Assembly (NCBI RefSeq): GCF_002591895.1
Contig: NZ_NISX01000013.1
Location: forward strand, 1-64,000
DNA: 64,000 nucleotides
Origin: Lacimicrobium alkaliphilum
GTDB lineage: Bacteria > Pseudomonadota > Gammaproteobacteria > Enterobacterales > Alteromonadaceae
Direction: 5' to 3'
A program made the translations under genes and the position numbers. Each line of letters opens with the position of its first letter. Position 1 is the first letter of the stretch. Shown one piece after another: positions 55,990 through 63,860 of this stretch. The notes beneath the pieces were generated by a model. It was not told the DNA's origin and searched no databases. It worked only from the letters and a program-made list of their open reading frames with translations.

Positions 55990-56003
55990 AAAGGAGACGA
56001 CTC

Positions 56004-56348
56004 ATTAACAGCAATGACAAGTATAAAAGGATATGGAACACGGTGCAGCAAATCCCGTCAGGAACTGTGGCCAGTTATGGTCAGATTGCCGACCTGGCCG
56101 GTTTGCCTGGTCGTGCGCGTCTGGTAGGTAAAGCGTTAGGCCGGGCACCAAAAGAAATGAAGCTCCCCTGGCAAAGAGTTTTGCGCTCAGATGGGCAACT
56201 TGCCTTTCCTCCCGGTAGCCTTTCAGCACAAACGCAGAAGGGCCTGCTACAGGAAGAAGGTGTGGTGGTATTGAATAACAGAGTCAGACTAAAAGACTTC
56301 CAGTGGCAACCCGGTTTTGCGGAGCTGCTATTTGAGCTTAAATACTGA
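56004..56348 (+). CDS. alkyltransferase-like protein (Atl), probable AUU start
   Basis: The protein has the MGMT DNA-binding domain (RIWNTVQQIPSGTVASYGQIADLAG, LPWQRVLRSDG) but the PCHRV cysteine is replaced by tryptophan. It is therefore an alkyltransferase-like protein (Atl/YbaZ) that flags O6-alkylguanine for nucleotide excision repair. A GTG at 56043 would remove part of the first conserved helix. The open frame begins at 55992 and contains no ATG, GTG or TTG before 56043, but GGAG (55993-55996) sits 7 bases before an ATT at 56004. That start would give 114 residues. Confidence 0.75.
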   Translation: MNSNDKYKRIWNTVQQIPSGTVASYGQIADLAGLPGRARLVGKALGRAPKEMKLPWQRVLRSDGQLAFPPGSLSAQTQKGLLQEEGVVVLNNRVRLKDFQWQPGFAELLFELKY

Positions 56349-56436
56349 CAAACTCCACCATTGTATAACGGGGCGGTTTTTATTCCTGAGCTTTGCGGTT
56401 AAGCTGGACTTACAGATGATTACCGGAATGCATCCT

Positions 56437-56874
56437 ATGAGACATTTTACCTTCCTGACTTCGATAACTATCTTGCTGCTGTTATCGCCACTGGTGGCAA
56501 AGGCTACAGAACAACAACTATTAAACAAACTTGATGCCTTTCTATATGGTGCCAGCATTAACGATGCCAGCGTTCACAATACGTTCTGGCATGAGGACCT
56601 TGTTTATACCAGCTCTGGCGGTACCCGTTTTGGCAAAGCTGAGCTTATGAAAGGCGTGCGCGAAACGGGCCCTATTGTGAAGACCGAGGTGACTACCTGG
56701 TTCAGTTCACAGGACGTCAAGGTCAGGCTATATGACCACCTGGCTATCGTTAACTTTAAACTGGTTGCTAAGACAGACGAGAGTGAAAAGTATTACCTGA
56801 ACAGCGGCACGTTTGTCAGAAAAAATGAACAGTGGCAGGCGGTAAACTGGCAGGCCACTAAAGCCGCTGATTAA
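56437..56874 (+). CDS. secreted NTF2-like (DUF4440-type) protein
   Basis: With the start at 56437 the protein has 145 residues, a signal peptide (MRHFTFLTSITILLLLSPLVAKA) and a mature NTF2-like fold. LNKLDAFLYGASINDA, FWHEDLVYTSSGGTRFGKAELMKGVR and WQAVNWQATK fit the DUF4440/SnoaL-like pattern. The function is unknown. In-frame ATGs at 56416, 56428 and further upstream to 56317 exist; the signal peptide favours 56437. Confidence 0.75.
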   Translation: MRHFTFLTSITILLLLSPLVAKATEQQLLNKLDAFLYGASINDASVHNTFWHEDLVYTSSGGTRFGKAELMKGVRETGPIVKTEVTTWFSSQDVKVRLYDHLAIVNFKLVAKTDESEKYYLNSGTFVRKNEQWQAVNWQATKAAD

Positions 56875-56877
56875 TAT

Positions 56878-57558
56878 TCAGGAACTTGATCTTATCCGTC
56901 TGTAGCCAGCCAGTAGCATAAGAGAGGCAATGGTAGCAAAACTGTAGCTGCCGCCCCCATGATTTATTACCACCTGGGATTCAGTGTATTCATAGTCTCT
57001 GCTTTCCAGTGGAATATACACCAGATCATCGTCGCTATAGCCGTCGTATACGGCCATCAGAGTACTAGTGTCGGCATCATAAACCTCGATGAGTATTTCG
57101 TAGTCGTCGCTGACAAACCCTTCTACCAGTGTTGTTTCAACTTCAAAGACATCGTTACTGTCTTCACCGTATAGGGTGAACATGGAGCTGTCGTGATACT
57201 CGCGAAACTCTTCATCGACACCCAGATACAGTACAGCATACACAGCCGCACTGTTGTAATAGGTATCAGCATCAAAACTCACTGTAAAACCTGAATAATA
57301 ACCGTCATGATCCTCGTCCAGCTCGAGCGTTACCCAGGCGTCATAGATCCAGATATCTTCAGTGCCGTGATATTCGGGTCTGCTTGTGGTTGATTTTGCC
57401 TTTGAGTCTGCAGCTAAACTATTTCTCTGACTGGTATTGCTGGCCGTAGTGTTGTTGAGTTTCTGTTGTGACTGGTACTCTGCTGAATCTGCTTTCCAGG
57501 TCTGTGCCTGACCGATAGTACTGAGCGTCATAAGACTGATAAAAATAATGCTTTTCAT
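56878..57558 (-). CDS. choice-of-anchor H family surface protein
   Basis: A 226-residue exported protein: signal peptide (MKSIIFISLMTLSTIGQAQ), a Ser/Thr/Asn-rich linker (about 25-60), and a domain starting YHGTEDIWIYDAWVTLELD. It resembles the 'choice-of-anchor H' family. The C-terminus is a glycine triplet (NHGGGSYSF), a hydrophobic stretch and a basic end (GYRRIRSSS), as in GlyGly-CTERM rhombosortase substrates. AGGAGG supports the ATG at 57558. Acidic Asp/Glu/Tyr richness suggests Ca2+ binding, but this is inference. Confidence 0.75.
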   Translation of the reverse strand: MKSIIFISLMTLSTIGQAQTWKADSAEYQSQQKLNNTTASNTSQRNSLAADSKAKSTTSRPEYHGTEDIWIYDAWVTLELDEDHDGYYSGFTVSFDADTYYNSAAVYAVLYLGVDEEFREYHDSSMFTLYGEDSNDVFEVETTLVEGFVSDDYEILIEVYDADTSTLMAVYDGYSDDDLVYIPLESRDYEYTESQVVINHGGGSYSFATIASLMLLAGYRRIRSSS

Positions 57559-57695
57559 GTTATGCCTCCTGGTTTGCATAGGCAAAGTCTGGGCGACAGG
57601 AGGTGAACGGAAACTGAATCCAGTCTGACCCAGGCTTCAGAAAGCATGATTAAGCCAGACTGCTGTAAACGAAAGAGGTCGATATTCTATGGTAA

Positions 57696-57720
57696 GTTAG
57701 TACCAACTAACGATGTTAGT
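57696..57720. repeat. GTTAGT inverted and direct repeats
   Basis: GTTAGT-ACCA-ACTAAC is a perfect 6-bp inverted repeat (57696-57711), followed by another GTTAGT (57715-57720). It lies at the 3' end of the XRE regulator gene and could be an operator or protein-binding cluster. Confidence 0.5.
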
Positions 57721-57725
57721 GTTTA

Positions 57726-58028
57726 CTATTTTCCAATAGATGCGTATACTCCCAATAGTTCATTAGCCGGTATTAAACCTGTTTTTAATCCGAAAGGTGC
57801 AAACACCGCATTGAGATTATGTGCTGTTGGATGGCTTCGATCCTGCTCCAGATCAGACAGAGATCTTCGGCTGATACCTACTAATTTGGCGTAATCAGAC
57901 TGTGTCATCTCGAGCAAATCTTTGCGCATTATTTTAAGCATCTGGCCCAGAGTCAGTTCATCATTATAATAACTATTGAGTAATTCCGTGATCAGTTCGT
58001 AGTCTTCTTGATGAGCAAATATTTTCAC
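57726..58028 (-). CDS. XRE-family helix-turn-helix regulator
   Basis: A 100-residue DNA-binding protein. LTLGQMLKIMRKDLLEMTQSDYAKLVGISRRSLSDLEQDRSHPT is a clear Cro/C1-type helix-turn-helix, with an N-terminal extension of about 25 residues (FAHQEDYELITELLNSYYNDE). The HipB/antitoxin-like length invites a search for a toxin partner, but none is encoded beside it. The coding region and surroundings are AT-rich relative to neighbours. Confidence 0.85.
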   Translation of the reverse strand: MKIFAHQEDYELITELLNSYYNDELTLGQMLKIMRKDLLEMTQSDYAKLVGISRRSLSDLEQDRSHPTAHNLNAVFAPFGLKTGLIPANELLGVYASIGK

Positions 58029-58130
58029 ATTGTTATCTTCTATAGTGCGGGAATATTAAAAACGAACAGAACAAAATCTGCATGAAAGTTAATATTTAAC
58101 CTTGTCTATTCTAGCACTTTATGTGCAATT

Positions 58131-58151
58131 ATTTACACTAAAAGTGTAAAT
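58131..58151. promoter_or_regulatory. perfect 9-bp palindrome upstream of the XRE gene
   Basis: ATTTACACT-AAA-AGTGTAAAT is a perfect inverted repeat about 103 bases upstream of the XRE start, in a 290-base AT-rich gap between the divergent XRE and HEN1-like genes. A related ATTTGCACT half-site lies at 58271-58279. It is a plausible operator for the XRE protein. Confidence 0.55.
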
Positions 58152-58317
58152 GCATTTCTTCTTTTATCCTTCATTGATAAAGGAGAACACGGTTTAATTT
58201 GGTTAGGGTAATGCACTACCTGATCTGAAAAGTATACTTTAACCTATTGATTTAAAAGTAATGTGAAGTTATTTGCACTCATGGTTACTGTGAAAATATC
58301 GGACGAAAACGCAACTG

Positions 58318-58962
58318 ATGAATGGCGAGCAGGATACCCAGACAAGTGGTCTGCACGAGCAGAGGCTGGATAAGGTTTTTACGCTGGTAAAAAGCACCGG
58401 GGCAACACAGGTACTGGATTTAGGCTGTGGTTCGGGCTCTTTCCTATGGCGTTTACTCAATGATTATCAATTTCAGGATGTCGTTGGTTTGGAGCTATCC
58501 GGCGAGTCTTTGCGCCAGGCAAGAGCAAAACTTTCTGTATATCTGAATTCCGATTTTCCCAAAAATAATTCTGCCAGCATGAGGCTTAAACTGATTTGTG
58601 GTTCGTATACCGAAGCGAATCCTGAGTTGGCCGATTTTCAGATTGCCGTCATGATTGAAACAATAGAACATGTTCATCCTGGGCAACTTTCCGTGGTGGA
58701 ACGTCAGGTATTTTCCCAATTACAACCCAGGCAATTGATTCTGACGACGCCCAACAGTGAATACAATTGTCTTTATGGTTTGCAAGCCGGAGAGTATCGC
58801 GACCCGGACCATAAGTTTGAATGGGATAGAGCAAAGTTCAGAAAATGGGCCAGAGGTGTGGCCAGCAGAAACCAATATCAGGTCAGATTCCTGGGCATCG
58901 GTGAGGAGCATTCCGAACTTGGGCCACCCTCTCAACTCGCCTGGTTTGAAAAAATTATTTGA
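58318..58962 (+). CDS. stand-alone HEN1-type RNA 2'-O-methyltransferase domain
   Basis: A 214-residue SAM methyltransferase. VLDLGCGSGSFLWRLL is the SAM loop. The HEN1 hallmark is present: ETIEHVHP with E114, E117 and H118, then TTPNSEYNCLYGL and DPDHKFEWDRAKF with H165. These four residues match the metal ligands of HEN1 enzymes that methylate RNA 3' ends. Bacterial Hen1 is usually a two-domain protein beside Pnkp in an RNA-repair operon; here only the methyltransferase domain exists and no Pnkp is nearby. The start at 58318 lacks a clear ribosome site. Confidence 0.8.
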   Translation: MNGEQDTQTSGLHEQRLDKVFTLVKSTGATQVLDLGCGSGSFLWRLLNDYQFQDVVGLELSGESLRQARAKLSVYLNSDFPKNNSASMRLKLICGSYTEANPELADFQIAVMIETIEHVHPGQLSVVERQVFSQLQPRQLILTTPNSEYNCLYGLQAGEYRDPDHKFEWDRAKFRKWARGVASRNQYQVRFLGIGEEHSELGPPSQLAWFEKII

Positions 58963-59066
58963 TAAACTGTTTTAGAATTAGATTCTTGATACGAAATCGC
59001 GGATTGATGGATTCAGATTGATACATAGAGTACAGTTGCACGATGTAAACCGGGTAATCCTGACCT

Positions 59067-59441
59067 ATGTCAATAGACCTGAAATCGTTCGACGCCCGGC
59101 TGATTAATCTGATGCTCGATACTGTCTTTGCAGTCGATGCAGATAATCAGATAGTTTTTGTCAGTGACGCCTGTAAGTCGCTGTTGGGTTATGATGCCGA
59201 AGAGTTGTTAGGTAAAGCTATCACAGACTATATGCATCCTGATGACCTGGAAACTAGCCGTTCCTCCATTGTTAGGGTCATGAGTGGCAAGCCTCATCTG
59301 GATTTCCGCAACCGATATATCCGCAAAGATGGCGGAATCGTTCATATTCTCTGGTCTGCCCGCTGGTCGGAGCAAGACAAGCTCAGAATCGGTGTTGCAA
59401 GGGATGTGACAGCGCTGGTGCAGGACGCCATTTTCTCTTAA
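59067..59441 (+). CDS. single PAS-domain protein
   Basis: A 124-residue protein that is essentially one PAS domain (about 14-118: LMLDTVFAVDADNQIVFVSDACKSLLGYDAEELLGK, then HPDDLE and RYIRKDGGIVHILWSARW). It ends before any GGDEF, kinase or other output domain. The frame stops cleanly at TAA with no visible continuation, so it may work as a free sensor or be the residue of a longer gene. Confidence 0.83.
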   Translation: MSIDLKSFDARLINLMLDTVFAVDADNQIVFVSDACKSLLGYDAEELLGKAITDYMHPDDLETSRSSIVRVMSGKPHLDFRNRYIRKDGGIVHILWSARWSEQDKLRIGVARDVTALVQDAIFS

Positions 59442-59543
59442 CCCCACTGTGTTTTGAAGCGACAGAATTAAATCTGTACCACCCTTTATTAATCAACAGA
59501 TTAAAACGGCGAACTACTGTTGATTAGTCAATACCTGTGAACC

Positions 59544-60407
59544 TTACTCAATATTCTGGATCTGCTCGCGCATTTGCTCAATCAGCACTTTTAGCTCCAC
59601 TGCGGATTGAGTGATATCAGCATTGATAGACTTGGATGCCAGAGTATTCGATTCGCGGTTAAATTCCTGCATCATAAAGTCGAGACGCCGGCCGATAGCT
59701 CCGCCTTTTTTGAGAATCTTACGGGTTTCGCTGACATGGGAATCAAGACGGTCGAGTTCTTCGGCCACATCCATGCGCTGAGCCAGCATAATCATTTCCT
59801 GTTCCAGCCTGCCAGGGTCCAGTTCGACTTTGGCTTCGGCAAAACGGTTGCTGATGCGTTCTTTCTGCCACGCCATCACAGCCGGCATTTGCTTGCGCAC
59901 ATTAGCCGTCTGTTCTTCTATGGCGTCAATGCGCTGTTCTATCATGGTTTTTAGATTATTTCCCTCTGCACCTCTGGCATCGAGAAAATCCTGAAGACAT
60001 TGATCAAATGCACTGAGAATCTCTGCCTGGACCTTATTCATGTCGGCTTCTTCAGAGGAGATCACCCCTGGCCATTTCAAAACATCAAAGGGATTGATAC
60101 CACTGGATTGTCCGTGAGACTGAACCCAATCTGCTGCATCGATCAGTTGCTTTGCCAGCGGCTCATTGAGGGTGACTTTGCCTACGGCGCCATCATCGGC
60201 CTGATAACGCAGCGTGCATTCCACTTTACCCCGCTGAAGGGCTTTACGGAAACGTTCTCTGAGAACAGGCTCAAGGCTTCGAAACTGTTCCGGCAGACGA
60301 AAGTGAGTCTCCAGATAGCGCTGGTTAACGGAGCGAATCTCCCAAATAGCATTGCCCCATTTGGCTTTGTGCTCAATACGGGCAAAGGCTGTCATGCTAT
60401 GGATCAT
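59544..60407 (-). CDS. yicC: YicC family endoribonuclease
   Basis: A 287-residue YicC/YloC protein: [33 protein letters not shown] at the N-terminus, and the C-terminal [27 protein letters not shown]. coli YicC is an RNase that degrades the sRNA RyhB. It is divergent from rph, exactly as in E. coli (yicC/rph/pyrE). Confidence 0.95.
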   Translation of the reverse strand: MIHSMTAFARIEHKAKWGNAIWEIRSVNQRYLETHFRLPEQFRSLEPVLRERFRKALQRGKVECTLRYQADDGAVGKVTLNEPLAKQLIDAADWVQSHGQSSGINPFDVLKWPGVISSEEADMNKVQAEILSAFDQCLQDFLDARGAEGNNLKTMIEQRIDAIEEQTANVRKQMPAVMAWQKERISNRFAEAKVELDPGRLEQEMIMLAQRMDVAEELDRLDSHVSETRKILKKGGAIGRRLDFMMQEFNRESNTLASKSINADITQSAVELKVLIEQMREQIQNIE

Positions 60408-60591
60408 TTGCAGAAATTCCTTGTTGGTTTTGGCCGCCAGTATAACCTATTGTCAACAGAGTGACAGACATGCACGAACAAGACCCATCGCTTATTCTGG
60501 TATGCAAATCACTAAAGGTGACGAAACTGACACTCAGAGGTTACTTGGGTATAATGCCAGCCAATTCGACCTCAAAATCAAGGATTCCAGA

Positions 60592-61305
60592 ATGCGTCCA
60601 AGTGGCAGAACCGCTAATCAGATCCGCCCGGTAACCATAACCCGGCAGTTTACTCAGCATGCGGAAGGGTCCGTACTGATTGAGTTTGGTAATACAAAAG
60701 TTATTTGTACGGCAACCGTTGAAGAGGGTGTGCCTCGCTTTATGAAAGGCCAGGGTAAAGGTTGGGTGACGGCGGAGTACAGTATGCTACCGCGTTCAAC
60801 CCATACCCGCAGTCAGCGCGAAGCTGCCAGAGGCAAACAGGGTGGGCGCACGTTGGAGATTCAGCGCCTAATCGCCAGAGCTTTGCGCGGAGCGGTGGAT
60901 TTGAAACTACTGGGTGAGAATACCGTGATCATCGATTGTGATGTGATTCAGGCCGATGGCGGTACCCGCACTGCGTCAATTACCGGTGGCTGTGTGGCGC
61001 TGATGGATGCCCTGACCTGGATGCGTAGCAAAAAATTGATTAAGGCCAACCCGATGAAATATATGATTGCCGCAATTTCAGTGGGCATATATAAGGGTAC
61101 GCCTATCGCTGACCTGGAATATCTTGAAGATTCTGCCGCTGAGACGGATATGAATGTAGTCATGGCCGACTCCGGTCAGTTGATTGAGGTTCAGGGTACA
61201 GCCGAAGAGGCTCCCTTTAGTTTCGATGAACTGCAGGAGATGATGGAGCTGTCAAAGCACGCCTTGCGGGAATTGTTTGATATCCAGCGCGCTGCCTTAA
61301 ACTGA
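60592..61305 (+). CDS. rph: ribonuclease PH
   Basis: A 237-residue phosphorolytic exonuclease trimming tRNA 3' ends. The start at 60592 gives the standard [15 protein letters not shown]-terminus; an extension to 60352 overlaps yicC and is not conserved. [24 protein letters not shown] and [18 protein letters not shown] are the phosphate and catalytic blocks. Unlike the E. coli K-12 allele it is full length. It is followed 10 bases later by pyrE. Confidence 0.96.
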   Translation: MRPSGRTANQIRPVTITRQFTQHAEGSVLIEFGNTKVICTATVEEGVPRFMKGQGKGWVTAEYSMLPRSTHTRSQREAARGKQGGRTLEIQRLIARALRGAVDLKLLGENTVIIDCDVIQADGGTRTASITGGCVALMDALTWMRSKKLIKANPMKYMIAAISVGIYKGTPIADLEYLEDSAAETDMNVVMADSGQLIEVQGTAEEAPFSFDELQEMMELSKHALRELFDIQRAALN

Positions 61306-61315
61306 GGGTACCCGT

Positions 61316-61957
61316 ATGCAGGACTACCAAAAAGCCTTTATCAAATTTGCCCTTGAACGGCAGGTATTGAAGTTCGGCCAGTTTACGCTCAAGTCAGGCC
61401 GTACCAGCCCCTATTTTTTTAACGCTGGGTTGTTTAATACGGGGCTCGATCTTGCACGTCTTGGCCAGTTTTACGCGGCGGCGTTGATCGACTCCGGTAT
61501 TGATTACGATCTGCTGTTTGGCCCGGCGTATAAAGGTATTCCTATTGCTACCACTACGGCTGTAGCACTGGCCGACAAACATGGTATTGATAAGCCTTAC
61601 TGCTTTAACCGCAAAGAAGCCAAAACCCACGGTGAAGGTGGCAATCTGGTGGGTAGTCCCCTTCACGGAAAAGTAATGCTGGTAGATGATGTGATCACCG
61701 CAGGTACTGCCATACGGGAGTCGATGGACATTATCCAGGCGCATGGTGCCAGCCTTGCCGGCGTGCTGATTGCTCTGGATCGTCAGGAAAAAGGCAAAGG
61801 TGAGCTTTCCGCTATTCAGGAAGTGGAGCGGGATTTCGGCACGAAAGTGGTTTCCATTGTCAGTCTGGAGGATGTCAGCCGTTATCTGGAACAGAGGCCT
61901 GATATGAAAGAGCATCTGGCTGCCATCTCTTCCTATCGGGATCAGTATGGCATCTGA
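61316..61957 (+). CDS. pyrE: orotate phosphoribosyltransferase
   Basis: A 213-residue PRTase that converts orotate to OMP in pyrimidine synthesis. [41 protein letters not shown] and the PRPP loop [17 protein letters not shown] are intact. No pyrimidine attenuator is seen between rph and pyrE. It overlaps the TusA-family gene by 11 bases. Confidence 0.97.
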   Translation: MQDYQKAFIKFALERQVLKFGQFTLKSGRTSPYFFNAGLFNTGLDLARLGQFYAAALIDSGIDYDLLFGPAYKGIPIATTTAVALADKHGIDKPYCFNRKEAKTHGEGGNLVGSPLHGKVMLVDDVITAGTAIRESMDIIQAHGASLAGVLIALDRQEKGKGELSAIQEVERDFGTKVVSIVSLEDVSRYLEQRPDMKEHLAAISSYRDQYGI

Positions 61958-62192
61958 TTTCGACCATGCTGATCATAAGCTGGATACACTGGGGCTGCGT
62001 TGCCCGGAACCGGTAATGATGGTGAGGTTGCAGATGCGTAAACTGAACAATGGTGAGACCTTGTTGGTGTTGGCAGATGACCCCGCTACCACAAGAGATA
62101 TACCCAGCTTCTGCCGTTTTATGGAGCATCGGCTGGTACACACCGATACAGAAGGTCAACCTTATCGTTACCTGATCCAAAAAGGGCTTTAG
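61947..62192 (+). CDS. TusA/SirA-family sulfurtransferase
   Basis: An 81-residue TusA-like protein with the sulfur-carrying cysteine in [16 protein letters not shown]. TusA relays sulfur from IscS to 2-thiouridine synthesis in tRNA and other pathways. The translational overlap with pyrE is not the E. coli arrangement, but the motif is unambiguous. Confidence 0.92.
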   Translation: MASDFDHADHKLDTLGLRCPEPVMMVRLQMRKLNNGETLLVLADDPATTRDIPSFCRFMEHRLVHTDTEGQPYRYLIQKGL

Positions 62193-62206
62193 AACTTAAA
62201 TCTCGT

Positions 62207-62410
62207 TCAATAGGTTCTGCCAACACAGCCTAACAGCAGCCGTCTGAGCCGACAGGCACTGCCGTGATCGCGGCAATGCAAATCTTCAGCGTGCAGATGA
62301 TGGCGGCTCAACAGCCTCAGCAGGGTATCCTGATGAATGCGCAGATTGATAAAGGGATCCTGTCCTGTAACCTTTGTCGGATGCTCGTTGTTTTTAGCGC
62401 TGGAAGCCAT
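62207..62410 (-). CDS. small basic protein of unknown function
   Basis: A 67-residue Arg/His/Leu-rich protein (DPFINLRIHQDTLLRLLSRHHLHAEDLHCRDHGSACRLRRLLLGCV). The ATG at 62410 has AGGAAGG 7 bases upstream. It begins 11 bases after the stop of the larger gene 62421-62876, so it is probably cotranscribed and under the same Fur-like site. I recognise no family. Three cysteines and several histidines could bind metal, but that is inference. Confidence 0.6.
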   Translation of the reverse strand: MASSAKNNEHPTKVTGQDPFINLRIHQDTLLRLLSRHHLHAEDLHCRDHGSACRLRRLLLGCVGRTY

Positions 62411-62420
62411 GAGTGCCTTC

Positions 62421-62876
62421 CTAGTGTGTACTGATATTGATGGGTAAATGCCCGGATTCCGCTTTGGATTTGTCATGCCACAGCTCCCGCATTTTACCAG
62501 TGACAAGCGCAATACATCTGAACAGGGCTCCCAGCCGTGGCTTGTCACCCGTTATCAATTCTTTATTCAGCCGTTGATAACATAAATGTAAAACCTGCAG
62601 TGCTTTGTCATTATTCTCCAGTTTATCGAAGGTATCGCTGAGCAATATAGCGGAGGAAGTATAAATGACAATGGGATGCAGAGATTCAGCGTATTTATCG
62701 AGCAGAATTTCTGCAACCTCAAAGGCACTACCTGCATAAGCCAGTGCCACTGGCCAGGCATGATACTTACGGTGATGCTGCGTTGCTCCGAGAGACTGGT
62801 AGAAATGAACACGAGCGAACTCCGGATGGCGGTTAAACCAAACCCGATGAGAAGGGCAAAGAAAGTGAATCTGCAT
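62421..62876 (-). CDS. conserved-looking protein of unknown function behind a Fur-like box
   Basis: A 151-residue cytoplasmic protein with no signal or membrane segment. HPEFARVHFYQSLGATQHHRKYHAWPVALAYAGSAFEVAEILL, then LENNDKALQVLHLCYQRL, suggests helical TPR-like repeats. GGAG supports the start at 62876; the in-frame ATG at 62912 is less likely. It is the first of a two-gene leftward unit. The function is unknown. Confidence 0.72.
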   Translation of the reverse strand: MQIHFLCPSHRVWFNRHPEFARVHFYQSLGATQHHRKYHAWPVALAYAGSAFEVAEILLDKYAESLHPIVIYTSSAILLSDTFDKLENNDKALQVLHLCYQRLNKELITGDKPRLGALFRCIALVTGKMRELWHDKSKAESGHLPINISTH

Positions 62877-62924
62877 ATCAGGCTCCTTGAAATACTCAAA
62901 GTACAATATCAAGTCTACCTAAAT

Positions 62925-62943
62925 GATAATGATTATCAATAAC
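62925..62943. promoter_or_regulatory. Fur-box-like site
   Basis: GATAATGATTATCAATAAC matches the 19-bp Fur consensus GATAATGATAATCATTATC at 16 of 19 positions. It lies 49 bases upstream of the start at 62876, overlapping a possible promoter (TTGATA-16-TAGACT, minus strand), so iron repression is likely. Confidence 0.7.
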
Positions 62944-63034
62944 GAATGTAAATAAAATAATAACACTGCGAGGTTTTCAACGAGGCTCGGGAAACGTGGG
63001 CGTAATGCTCAGGAAGGAACTAATGTCTGCCCTT

Positions 63035-63200
63035 CATCCCTGGACATCGCCGGGAACTTGTTCCTTACAATCCCGGCATACGACCGCCATGGAGGGCGGA
63101 AGTGCAGGTCATGCATGGAGCGATTACCTGCCCGTCCATCCCTGGACATCGCCGGGAACTTGTTCCCTACAATCCCGGCATACCGTCCATCCCTGGACAT
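63035..63200. repeat. structured intergenic repeat, two copies plus a partial third
   Basis: A 47-bp unit beginning CATCCCTGGACATCGCCGGG occurs at 63035-63081 and 63137-63183 with one difference. The first 13 bases recur at 63188-63200. Each unit has the palindrome GGGAAC-TT-GTTCCC (perfect in copy two) inside CCGGGA...TCCCGG. Between copies are CCGCC/GGCGG and GCAGGT/ACCTGC inverted repeats. The short ORFs on both strands here are repeat artefacts. Confidence 0.85.
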
Positions 63201-63201
63201 A

Positions 63202-63227
63202 AAAAAGCCGGCGCAAAAGGCCGGCTG
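63202..63227 (-). terminator. terminator of dps
   Basis: AGCCGGC / GCCGGCT with a GCAAAAG loop; read leftward it is followed by TTTTTT. It begins about 27 bases after the dps stop. Confidence 0.85.
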
Positions 63228-63253
63228 TTAAATTCATATGATAATTCGTTGTG

Positions 63254-63721
63254 TTATTGCATAGCCCTTAGCATCCAGGCGGTTTTCTCGTGGATGCGCA
63301 TCCGATCTGACACCAGTGCTGCAGTGGATTCATCATCCGCATTCTGCGCCATTTTCAGTACTTCACGAGAAGTTTTAACGACCTGTTCATGGCTTTTGGT
63401 GAGAATTTCAACCATGGCGCCAGCCCCCGGTACATCCTCGACTTCCTCTATAGATGTCAGTTTGGAAAAGGCCTTGTAGGTGCCGGGCGCAATCACTCCC
63501 AGCGTACGAATCCGTTCTGCGATATCGTCTACCGCCTCGGCTAATTCAATATAATGTTCTTCAAACATCAGGTGCAACTCACGGAACTGCGGTCCGGTTA
63601 CATTCCAATGGAAGTTATGGGTTTGCAGGTACAGGCTATAGGAATCTGCCAACAAACGTTTCAGCCCTTCAGCGATATCCTGTCTGTCCTGTGTCGTAAT
63701 ACCAATATCTATCTTACTCAT
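63254..63721 (-). CDS. dps: Dps-family DNA-binding ferritin-like protein
   Basis: A 155-residue Dps. The intersubunit ferroxidase residues are in [40 protein letters not shown], followed by the rest of the four-helix bundle. There is only a short N-terminal tail, so DNA binding may be weak. Dps oxidises and stores iron with H2O2 and protects DNA. The nearby Fur-like site belongs to the other unit. Confidence 0.93.
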   Translation of the reverse strand: MSKIDIGITTQDRQDIAEGLKRLLADSYSLYLQTHNFHWNVTGPQFRELHLMFEEHYIELAEAVDDIAERIRTLGVIAPGTYKAFSKLTSIEEVEDVPGAGAMVEILTKSHEQVVKTSREVLKMAQNADDESTAALVSDRMRIHEKTAWMLRAMQ

Positions 63722-63860
63722 CTAAGTCTCCTTTTTGCGGGACATCTGGCTAAAGTATTTCAGCCAGAAAGTGAATTGGCTAATGGATCATAGCAATAGA
63801 CTTAATCGTTTTTATTAATCGAGCTCAATATTTTTGCAATAAAAACTAATCAATCAGGGA

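Noticed and set aside
58269-58460. 63-residue minus-strand ORF opposite the HEN1-like gene
   Set aside because: It is a shadow of the methyltransferase SAM-binding region with no independent support.
63009-63202. ORFs of 63-68 residues on both strands
   Set aside because: They are produced by the 47-bp structured repeat, with the same peptide repeated.
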